NCBI GenBank assembly: GCA_945910005.1
Contig: OX246748.1
Span: 11,523,051 to 11,587,050 of the forward strand
DNA from: Isoperla grammatica
Taxonomy: Eukaryota > Arthropoda > Insecta > Plecoptera > Perlodidae
Reading direction: 5' to 3'
Length of the DNA stretch: 64,000 nucleotides
Shown: one piece after another, positions 55,081-64,000 of the stretch
How positions within the stretch are numbered: position 1 is the stretch's first letter
How the letters are laid out: each line of letters starts with the position of its first letter
Translations under genes and position numbers: made by a program
The notes under the pieces: generated by a model
The model's input: the letters and a program-made list of their open reading frames with translations, nothing else
Database searches by the model: none
Told to the model about the DNA's origin: nothing

Positions 55081-56069
55081 AGGGCAGGGCCAGGCAGCGG
55101 CTAATGCATCGGTCTCTGCATCCATCCGTACAGCGGGCATTCAACCACCCGGAACAACGAGAGATGCTCTCGACCTTCAAGTTTTAACGGAGTCACCAGG
55201 CATCAACACCCTCCCCCGGAACTACGAGGATCAAGAGAGCCCATCAGAGAGTGACCGTGGGCGTCGAGGTGCGCAAAAATGTTTAAACCCTACAACGATC
55301 ATCTATCCCGCACTAAATTCCAGAAAGTATCTTTAATCCTAACCCCAATCAACCTTAATCATCCTTCCTCGGCTCTTTTCAGGGCCCAACGTGCCCAGGG
55401 ACTGCTACCTTATCGTGGTGGGTGGGTTTGTGTGCTCCGTTGATCCCGAGAGCTATGCCGGCGGAGACGTATGCTTCTGGTAGGGCCACCCTAGCCGGAC
55501 AGATCGAGGGGGAGAAGTCAGACGAAATGCAGTCCACATCCTCTCCCTTTTCCTTTTCCTCCCAGGCCTCTTATTTGCCCCTTTCCTCTAAACCTATTAT
55601 GACCGTATGCACAGTCGAGTCAAGCATGTAGTTAAGTTTCAGGTTGCTATGAAATGGTTTTATCCCAAGCTATTTCTCATAAGAAAAAACAACTACATAG
55701 CAACCATAATGTTGACTACATACTTGACTCGCATGTGCTTCTAGCCTTCAATCATCAAATTCCCCATTACTCATCTATGGACTTGCAAAGTTGCAAAAAT
55801 ATAAAAAGGTAAAATAATTAAGACAATGTAATAGAACTAGGAAAATGTATTTTTGCAAGTAACATATCAAATGTGAGAAAAAAATTAAAAATAATTTTGT
55901 ATCTATGATTTGTAATTTCAATGTTATATATGAAAAATATATGCTATACAAATAAAACAAACATGTATACCAATAACGTGCTGTGTAGATTTACTAGATT
56001 ACTAACATCTTAGCAGTAAAACTCATCCTTGTGTGCTCAGAGATATGTAGAATGATTTTAGCCAAATTA
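55081..56069. other. Core between the inverted arrays
   Basis: 55081-55600 is GC-rich, unlike its surroundings. It includes GGGACTGCTACCTTATCGTG, GATCCCGAGAGCTATGC and GGTAGGGCCACCCTAGCC, which I associate from memory with 5' regions of non-LTR retrotransposons; that identity is uncertain. 55600-56069 is AT-rich and holds a 36-bp-arm hairpin. No transposase frame was found, so the core does not explain mobility. Confidence 0.5.
55616..55731. repeat. Hairpin with 36-bp arms in the core
   Basis: CGAGTCAAGCATGTAGTTAA (55616 on) and its inverse ending GTTGACTACATACTTGACTCG-like sequence at 55731 pair imperfectly, with GGTTGCTATG/CATAGCAACC at the inner ends. It lies near the middle of the core. 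Confidence 0.85.
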
Positions 56070-59000
56070 GCGGTATATCACGCAGGTTTGTTTATACATT
56101 ATTATAGTAAATGTAATTGAGAATAATTACAAATTAATAAACATACTCAGGTTCTCTCACAAATAGATACACGTGTCAAGTGACATTGACAGCTCATCGA
56201 TGTAATAATTTTTCTCAAAATCTGTGGTATGTCACGCAGATTTGTGTATATATTCGTAAAGAAGATGTTATTAGGATTAATACCAAAGAATGAACTTGAA
56301 TAAAATAACTCGGATTATCTTACAAATAGATACCATGTGTCAGATAACGTAATTTTTGAATGACATCAAGCAATTGTTGCTCCTATCATAGATTATTGCA
56401 ATTCCATACTATTTATGTTAAATAAAAATGAGATAGAGATACTTCAGAAAATTCAAAACAAAGCTATGAGAAGTATTCTGCGAGTAAACAGAGAAACATC
56501 TATAACCAAGATGTGTGAAGCACTATGTTGGCAAACAATAAAGGAGAGAATACTGCTAAATACATTATGCCTCATAAATAAAATATCTCATGGAAAGGCA
56601 CCAAATTACTTAAGTAAGAAATAGATTTTGAGCTCTGAAATACAAAAATATAACCTACGAAATAAAAGAAATATTTTTGTAAAAAGAATAAACAGTGGAT
56701 TTGGAGAAAAATCAATTTTTATTAGAGGTATAAATATATTTAATCGTGTACCACAAAACATAAGGGATATTAAGGATAGTTATAAATTTAGAAGAGAATG
56801 TTGGACCTGGATTAAAGAATGTAAATGTAAAAGAATGTAACTATGTCTGTTCTTGTATATTTATGTACTTATGTAAATGAAAAATAGCATTTATGCTAAT
56901 AATAAAGATACTACTACTACTACTACTACAGCTCATCAAAATGTAGTAAATTACTCAAAATCTGTGGTATGTTACGCTGATTTGTTTATATATTCAAAAA
57001 GAAGATGTAATTGAGATTAATTACTGGCAATCAAATTTAATGAACATACTTGGGTTCTCATACAAATAGATACCATGTGTCAGATTACGTAATTTTTCAA
57101 TGACAGCTCATCAAAATGTACTACCTTTCTCAAAATCTGTGGTATGTCATGCTGATTTGTTTCTACATTCATAAAGAAGATGTCATTTAGATTAATTACT
57201 GACAATCAAATTCAATGAACATACTCGGGTTCTCGTACAAATAGATACCATGTGTCAGATTACGTAATTTTTCAATGACAATCAAATTAAAATGTACTAC
57301 CTTTCTCAAAATCTGTGGTATGTCACGCTGATTTGTTTATACAAGTTTATTCATAAAGTTGATGTAATTGAGATTAATTACTGTTAATCAAATTCAATGA
57401 ACATACTCGCCGACTCGGGTTCTTTTACAAATAGATACCATGTGTCAGATAACCTAATTTTTGACTGACAGCTCATCAAAGAGCAGTCACTACCTATAAA
57501 TCTGTGGTATGTCACGCTGATTTGTTTATATATTGATAAAAAATATGTAATTGATATTAATTACTGACAATCATTTTAATGAACATACTCGGGTTCTCTT
57601 ACAAATAGATACCATGTGTCAGATTACATAATTTCTCAATGACAATCAAATCAAAATGTACTACCTGTCTCAAAATCTCTGGTATGTCAGGCTGATTTGT
57701 TTATACATTCATAAAGAAGATGTAATTGAGATTAATTACTGACAATCAAATTTAATGAACATATTCGATTTCTCATTCAAATAGATAACATATGTGTCAG
57801 ATTACGTAATTTTTCAATGACAATCAAATCAAAATGTACAACCTTTCTCCAAATCTGTGGTATGTCAAACTGATTTGTTTATACATTTACAAAGAAAATG
57901 AAGGCCTAATTCAGATTTATTACTGACAATCAAATTAAAAAAACATGCTCAGGTTCTCTTACAAATAGATACCATGTGTCAGATTACGTAATTTTTCAAT
58001 GACAGCTCATCAAAATGTACTACCTTTCTCAAAATCTGTGGTATGTCACGCTGATTTGTTTATATATTCATAAAAAAGATGTAATTAAGATTATAATACT
58101 GCCAATCAAATTCAAAAAACATACTCGGGTTCTCGTACAAATAGATACCATGTGTCAGATTACGTAATTTTTCAATGACAGCTCATCAAAATGTACTATT
58201 TTTCTCAAAATCTGTGGTATGTCACGCTGATTTGTTTATATATTCATAAAAAAGATGTAATTGAGATTATATTACTGCCAATCAAATTCAAAAAACATAC
58301 TGGGGTTCTCGTACAAATAGATACCATGTGTCAGATAACGTAATTTTTGACTGACAGCTCATCGAAAAGCAGTCACTACCTCAAAATCTGTGGTAGCCTA
58401 TGTCACGCTGATTTGTTTATAAATTGATAAAGAAGATGTAATTGAGATTAATTACTGACAATCAAATTTAATGAACATACTCGGGTTCTCTCACAAACAG
58501 ATACCATGTGTCAGATTACGTAATTTTTCAATGACAATCAAATCAAAATGTACTACCTTTCTCAAAATCTCTGGTATGTCACTCTGATTTGTTTATACAT
58601 TTATAAAGTAGATGTAATTGAGATTAATTACTGACAATCAAATTAAATGAACATACTAGGGTTCTCGTACAAAGAGATAGGCTACCATGTGTCAGATTAG
58701 GTAATTTTTCAATGACAATTAAATCAAAATGTACTACCTTTCTCAAACTCTGTGGTATGTCATGCTGATTCGTTTATACATTTATAAAGTAGATGTAATT
58801 GAGATTAATTACTGACAATCAAATTCAATAAACATACTCGGGTTCTCTTACAAATAGATACCATGTGTCAGATTACATAATTTTTGACTGACAGCTCATC
58901 GAAAAGTAGTCACTACCTCAAAATCTGTGGTATGTCACGCTGATTTGTTTATATATTCATAAAGAAGATGCAATAAAGATTAATTACTGACTATCAAATT

Positions 59001-60850
59001 TAATAAACATACTCGGGTTCTCTTACAAATAGATACCATGTGTTAGATTACATAATTTTTGACTGACAACTCATCGAAAAGTAGTCACTACCTCAAAATC
59101 TGTGGTATGTCACACTGATTTGTTTATTTATTGATAAAGAAGATGTTATTGAGATTAGTTGCTGACTTGCTGACAATAAAATTTAATGAACATACTCGGG
59201 TTCTCTTACAAATAGATACCATGTGTCAGATTACATAATGTTTGACTGACAGCTCATCGAAAAGTAGTCACTACCTCAAAATCTGTGGTATGTCACGCTG
59301 ATTTGTTTATATATTCATAAAGAAGATGAAATTAAAAATTTATTACTGGCAATCAAATTCAATGAACTTACTCGGGTTCTCGTACAAATAGTTACCATGT
59401 GTCAGATTACGTAATTTTTCAATGCCAATCAAATCAAAATGTACTTCCTCTGTCAAAATCCGTGGTATGTCACGCTGATTTGTTTATATAAGTTTATTCA
59501 TAAAGTTGTTGTAATTGAGATTAATTACTGTTAATCAAATTCAATGAACATACTCTGGTTCTTTTACAAATAGATACCATGTGTCAGATTACGTAATTTT
59601 TTACTGACAGCGCATCAAAAAGTAGTCACTACCTCAAAATCTGTGGTATGTGCTGATTTGTTTCTTTATTAATAAAGTAGATGTAATTTAGATTAATTAC
59701 TGACAATCAAATTCAATGAACATACTCGGGTTCTCGTACAAATAGATACCATGTGTCAGATTACGTAATTTTTCAATGCCAATCAAATCAAAATGTACTT
59801 CCTCTGTCAAAATCCGTGGTATGTCACGCTGATTTGTTTATATAAGTTTATTCATTAAGTTGATGTAATTGAGATTAATTACTGTTAATCAAATTCAATG
59901 AACATACTCGGGTTCTTTTACAAATAGATACCATGTGTCAGATTACGTAATTTTTGACTGACAGCTCATCGAAAAGTAGTCACTACCTCAAAATCTGTGG
60001 TATGTCACGCTGATTTGTTTATATATTGATAAAGAAGATGTAATTGAGATTAATTACTCACAATCAAATTTAATGAACATACCCGGGTTCTTGTACAAAT
60101 AGATACCATGTGTCAGATTACGTAATTTTTCAATGACAGCTCATCAAAATGTACTACCTTTCTCAAAATCTGTGGTATGTCACGCTGATTTGTTTATATA
60201 TTTATGAAGTAGATGCAATTCAGATTTATTACTGACAATCAAATTTAATGAACATACTCGGGTTCTCGTACAAATAGATACCATGTGTCAGATTACGTAA
60301 TTTTTCAATGACAGCTCATCAAAATGTACTACCTGTTACAAAATCTGTGGTATGTCACGCTAATTTATTTATATATTCATAAAGTAAATGTAATTGAGAT
60401 TAATTACTGACAATCAAATTTAATGAACATACTCGGGTTGTCTTACAAATAGAAACCACGTGTCAGATTACGTAATTTTTCAATGACAATCAAATCAAAA
60501 TGTACTACCTTTTTCAAAATCTGTGGTATGTCCTGCTGATTTCTTTATATATTGATTAAGTAGATGTAATTCAGATTTATTACTGACAATCAATTTCAGT
60601 TAATATACTCGGTTTCTCCTACAAATAGATACCATGTGTCAGATTACATAATTTTTGACTGACAGGTCATCGAAAAGTAGTAACTATCTCAAAATTTGTG
60701 GTATGGTCGCTGATTTGTGTATATATTCGTAACGTAGATTTAGGCTATTTGTGATTAATTACAAAGAATCAAATTCACTGAACATACTCGGGTTCTCTTA
60801 CAAATAGATGCTAATGAACATACCCGGGTTTTCTTTCAAATAGATACTTA
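56070..60850 (-). repeat. Right array: ~27 copies of the ~176-bp repeat, inverted
   Basis: The marker CCATGTGTCAGATTACGTAA or close variants begins at 56333, 57073, 57248, 57438, 57612, 57788, 57972, 58148, 58324, 58504, 58685, 58861, 59036, 59219, 59395, 59577, 59749, 59931, 60107, 60281, 60456 and 60632, with diverged units at both edges. Two variants alternate irregularly at one site: GACAGCTCATC and GACAATCAAATC. 59395-59748 and 59749-60100 are especially similar, a recent ~354-bp two-unit duplication. The first gap (56333-57073) contains the LINE insertion. Confidence 0.97.
56362..56930 (+). pseudogene. 5'-truncated non-LTR retrotransposon (reverse transcriptase C-terminus)
   Basis: The frame reads QAIVAPIIDYCNSILFMLNK, then EIEILQKIQNKAMRSIL, a pattern typical of the thumb/C-terminal region of CR1/Jockey-group reverse transcriptases. 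A single in-frame TAG (56622-56624) interrupts it; the same frame resumes to VPQNIRDIKDSYKFRRECW and a stop near 56840. An (ACT)n tail follows at 56910-56930. It interrupts a unit of the right array (GAATGACATCA before, CAGCTCATCAAAATG after), so it inserted after the array formed. Confidence 0.85.
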
Positions 60851-60854
60851 AAAG

Positions 60855-60970
60855 TAATCAATTCAATTCAATTCAAAAGCATTTTATTCTCAGTTTGTAA
60901 GTACATTATTGGAATAACAGTAAATGTTTATTAGTAGTGAGAAGCCCACAGAAGGCAAGGCAGAAGAGAA
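60855..60970 (-). mobile_element. Short retrotransposon tail inserted in the right arm
   Basis: Comparison with the intact left arm (GGGCACTACTTTTAAGTATC) shows ~116 extra bp between TACTTAAAAGTA and GCCCTAAAC. The insert begins ATCAATTCAATTCAATTCAA and continues AAGCATTTTATTCTCAGTTT, which on the - strand is a LINE/SINE-type 3' end with an (ATTGA)n tail. Confidence 0.75.
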
Positions 60971-61153
60971 GTTGCCCTAAACTTATATGATTGAGTAATT
61001 GCAGGTATTTTCGGTTAACATGAGTGTTTCAACTTTTTAATAGGCCTATGTACCTATATTGTTGTATTGTGTATTCCCTTTTAAATAAATAATTAAAATA
61101 AATTCACATTTAGAGTCTACCCACTCAGTAACTAAACTGATTTGCAGTGGGGG

Positions 61154-62237
61154 ACTTTAATTTTAACGGAGTGGATAATCGTACGGTCAGCCGTACAAAT
61201 AATGTTGCACTAGTCGTACGGTCAGGGCCGCCATCTTTAATTTCGCGAATTAAGCGCTAAACGGCGAGCGTCGGTATCACTGCGACAACAGCTGTGCAGC
61301 CACAGTGGGTAGGATCATGGCGTTGCAAGAAGAGGATCGTTTTAGCAATCCGAGTGAATTTTTTGAGCTATTAGCCAAATCCAGGGGTGTATTTTTAGTT
61401 TGAATGGTTGGGTTAAGTATTCAAATTAAAAATACACTCCTTGACCAAATGATGACAATTTCCATCTTGAGCCATCTATAGGCCTAGGCATTGGGTTTGA
61501 AATTCAAACCCAATGCTATAGGTCTAAACTCAATTCCCTTTGCGGTATTTCTTGCGAACAGCTGATCGGCATTTATAAAATACATCGTCTTGCATGTAAA
61601 TCACGTTAAATATGGCACTATGGCGTACGTAAGTATATAAAAACACCCTAAAACCAGTTCGACTGTCAGTATGAATCCTTGGATAAATTCGTGGCTTTTA
61701 GTTGAAGACGTTCAAAAGGTTGAAGGTTTTTATTGATATTGATATTTAACAAATACATGTTACAGCATGGATACCAGCCCCCAAAGAGCCTAAGCTCGCT
61801 ATAAGGGGCTTTTACATTACAGGTTAGGGGGAGTGTTTACCTTGAATTTGAACCACAATAGCAGCCGATCAGCTTGGGCATTGGGTTTGCAAACCCAATA
61901 GCTCGGGCTCACGTCCTTGAAGAAAAGATGGCCTCTAATTATTACGATGGTGACAGCTTAGAATATCCAACCTTCTTGACAATGATCACGTACATCGTTT
62001 ACATCAGTGACTTTATGAATATCTCTCTGTATACACTATTTTAATCATGACCGTACGAATAATCTGGTAGGCCCTACCATATTATTACGCCTGGCCGTAC
62101 AGTTTTCAGTGACCGTACGATTAATTTTACACTATTGCTACGGCGCGCCTCCATCCAATCAAATCATTGACCGTACGAATAATTTTGCACTATTATTACG
62201 GCTGACCGTACGAATATCCACAGCCTAATTTTAAAGT
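61154..62237. mobile_element. TIR element, ~1.08 kb, ~70-bp inverted ends
   Basis: Left ACTTTAATTTTAACGGAGTG and CGTACGGTCAGCCGTA are repeated inverted at the right end (GGCTGACCGTACGAAT ... AATTTTAAAGT at 62237). GACCGTACG words also repeat near 62046 and 62112. Two small palindromes (CATTGGGTTTG/CAAACCCAATG) lie at 61482-61520 and 61876-61905. No transposase. It lies inside the right arm of the giant foldback, together with a copy of the CACATTTAGAGTCTACCCAC repeat at 61107. Confidence 0.8.
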
Positions 62238-62447
62238 GACTAAACCAACCCTGTAGGCTTCGAACACCATCGACGAGTGAGCGATAACCAATCAAAGATC
62301 GATATTTCAAATACGAAACATATGAATCAGTGATTGGACAGTGCGAACACCTGCGGACAAATGCCAGATTCAACAAGGCCGATTCAGAACAACTTTGAAT
62401 TTATTGAGTGCTTCGTTGCTAGGACGGTTCCAAAGTCACCGTTTAAG

Positions 62448-62608
62448 TTTTCATTGTCCACCTTTTTGCATTGTTTACACCCGTTAAAGCGCGCGTGTTG
62501 GCCTACTTCGCTAGCGGATGTGTGTTTGAGATGCGTATCTTGGCCACCCCTGACCGCACGGACAGCGGCCATGTTCTACTTTGAGATATCGTCTGTCTTC
62601 ACACAGGT
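62448..62608 (-). repeat. Outer part of the right terminal arm of the giant foldback
   Basis: It is the inverse complement of 53007-53170, at roughly 90% identity by eye, from TTCATTGTCCACC to CTTCACACAGGT. Pairing with the left arm ends at both outer boundaries, which defines the element edge. Confidence 0.85.
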
Positions 62609-62652
62609 AACTAAAACATCCATCATTGCAAGTCTCGGAGTGCCACGACCTT

Positions 62653-63040
62653 CAAGCCTGGTTTATGATTGACGGAAACGGAATCGTGGTTGGAAGTGTG
62701 TTCTGAAGACGTGAAATAAGCGTTTACGATTGACTGGAACTCGGAATATGTTCGGGTCTATTCGCCGTAAATTGACCATTCTCGGCTTGTTGTTGTTGCT
62801 GTCAGCTGCCTTTGTGATTGGTTGGTTTGGTGTCGTCTATGTTTGTTTACTCTGCGCATGCGTACACCGTGTCGGAGACGGCAACGTGAACACCAAAGTT
62901 GGGACTTGATGAACTTTACCGATCGCGTTGCCGTCTCGCGTTGGCAACCCGTCAATCAGAAACGCTCCGCCGTGTTAGCTATCTACTAACATTCACAATC
63001 ACGTTTCACAATTCCGTTTCCGTCAATCATAAACCAGGCT
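62653..63040. mobile_element. TIR element, ~388 bp
   Basis: AAGCCTGGTTTATGATTGAC plus GGAAACGGAAT at the left is inverted at the right (ATTCCGTTTCCGTCAATC to CCAGGCTT). TCA lies next to both ends. The interior is GC-richer with GTCGGAGACGGCAACG and inverse-like CGTTGCCGTC words near 62872 and 62926. No transposase. Confidence 0.85.
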
Positions 63041-64000
63041 TCAGAGGCCTAGGCCTAGGCGTTTACCACGAGAGCCAAGTCCCAACTAGGGCTAGCCACT
63101 AGGCCACCTGTATCCAGTGGTATACTAAGCCTACGAACTCAATTAGTTTTGGACTAGATTGGCCTGAAAAACAGCTGAGTTTGTACGGAGAGGCCTAGGC
63201 TAGGGCCTAGGCCTAGCGCCAATGGTCACGTCCAAGTTCGGTTTTGTTAAATTGACCATCAACCAAGATGCGCAAGAAGGTCTCGATATAAATAAATGGC
63301 TTCATTGCAGTTCTTTACCCATTTACTTTCCTATTCTAAAAAATAAAATAAAATTCAACCCACCTGTTGGGTGGCGTCAGTGGGCTGCCGTAACAGGAAT
63401 GTTGGACCGTCTGGTCTTCAAGTGGCATCCCAGAGCCAAAGGGGCATAAGCGAGATAAACCTTGACACAATAATCAAACAACGCGATTAGTTTCAATCAA
63501 ATAAAACAATAAAAAGTCGTAAAAATACAAAATCTAAAGTAGCTTACCGGCTAAAACGTGTCGAACGGCCATTTTGGTTTTCAATCGTGTTGGCCTTCTT
63601 CTTTATCAGGTCTACAAACCTACAAATGTCTCTGTTCGGCCAGAATATTTCTGTTTTGTTTTATTGATTGATTGATATTTGGGTTTCTCATATTTTTTCA
63701 ACTTGGCTAATCGAGACGAATTATTAGAATAGGTGTCACGTTAAGGTGACCATATTTTGAATATTGCAAACCGGGACAAACAAGTACGAACACCATGGAC
63801 AAGCACGGGGTCTAGTCAGTCGAAAGAGGCGAAACATTTTTAATTCAAATTTGCGTGCAAAATGCCCAGAAAACAGCTCTCTAACATGAATTAATAAAAC
63901 AGAATACATATCAATACATTATTATTCATGCTAATTTTAATTGGTACATATTAAGTATTTAAATGAATATGGGTACATTTTTGTAGTCAGTTATGCCCGG
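63041..64000. other. Non-coding or unassigned end of window
   Basis: 63045-63220 is rich in AGGCCTAGGCCTAG-type words, typical of echinoderm DNA. A 75-codon frame (63222-63449, starting MVTSKFGFVKLTINQD) has no recognised domain and is not called. The remainder is AT-rich. Confidence 0.4.

Larger units (their letters stand above)
53007..62608. mobile_element. Giant foldback element with tandem-repeat arms, ~9.6 kb
   Basis: The outer arm 53007-53280 (starts ACCTGTGTGAAGACAG) is repeated inverted on the right, ending CTTCACACAGGT at 62608 but broken by insertions. Inside each arm is a tandem array of the same ~176-bp repeat in opposite orientation: 53276-55080 on the left, ~56070-60850 on the right. 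A ~1-kb core separates them. Nested insertions are a LINE fragment at ~56362-56930, a tail-like element at ~60855-60970, and a 1.37-kb block at 61083-62447 that includes a TIR element. No transposase is recognised. Foldback elements whose inverted arms contain tandem repeats are known (Drosophila FB, sea urchin TU), but with much shorter units. Confidence 0.8.

Noticed and set aside
53276..60850. CRISPR-like regular array
   Set aside because: Units are ~176 bp in full tandem without short repeats and unique spacers, and the genome is animal.
63222..63449. 75-codon open frame near the right edge
   Set aside because: The composition is slightly protein-like but no family is recognised and it has no supporting signals.

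Overview
The window is animal (metazoan) nuclear DNA: AT-rich, intron-bearing, dense in DNA transposons and simple repeats, with two recognisable protein-coding genes on the + strand. The GATA factor is closest, from memory, to echinoderm GATA4/5/6 (gatae) proteins. The word TAGGCCT(A) recurs throughout, as it does in sea urchin and sea cucumber sequence. I therefore suggest an echinoderm or another ambulacrarian; the species cannot be read from the sequence.

Layout. 1-8430: upstream or intronic DNA of the GATA gene with candidate control regions (3.9-4.2 kb, 6.4-6.5 kb), microsatellites and a TIR element. 8431-13812: the last four coding exons of the GATA4/5/6 gene (both zinc fingers and the C-terminus). 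The N-terminal exon is not found and probably lies left of the window. 13813-19300: 3' UTR and spacer with a small MITE, a 142-bp-arm perfect palindrome and a hAT transposase remnant. 19558-25087: a three-exon gene for a ~1247-residue protein joining a Pipsqueak-type helix-turn-helix to about 26 C2H2 fingers.

25.1-30 kb is transposon territory (hAT-type elements, a Harbinger-like MITE, foldbacks, a ~300-bp tandem repeat). 30.1-38.4 kb holds a strange series of repeated exon-like modules, each ending in a good splice donor, preceded by a promoter-like GC-rich segment; I read it as a possible spliced non-coding transcript. 38.4-52.9 kb contains several well-delimited DNA transposons (hAT with 8-bp duplications, piggyBac-like with TTAA, a ~640-bp foldback) and a few exon-like islands on the - strand, among them a convincing 3'-terminal coding exon at 40.6 kb.

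53.0-62.6 kb is a giant foldback structure. Terminal inverted arms lead into oppositely oriented tandem arrays of a ~176-bp repeat (about 10 units on the left, about 27 on the right) around a ~1-kb core, with a LINE fragment and at least two other insertions nested inside. It is the most unusual object in the window.

The two clear genes both encode DNA-binding regulators, but nothing in the sequence ties them into one pathway.
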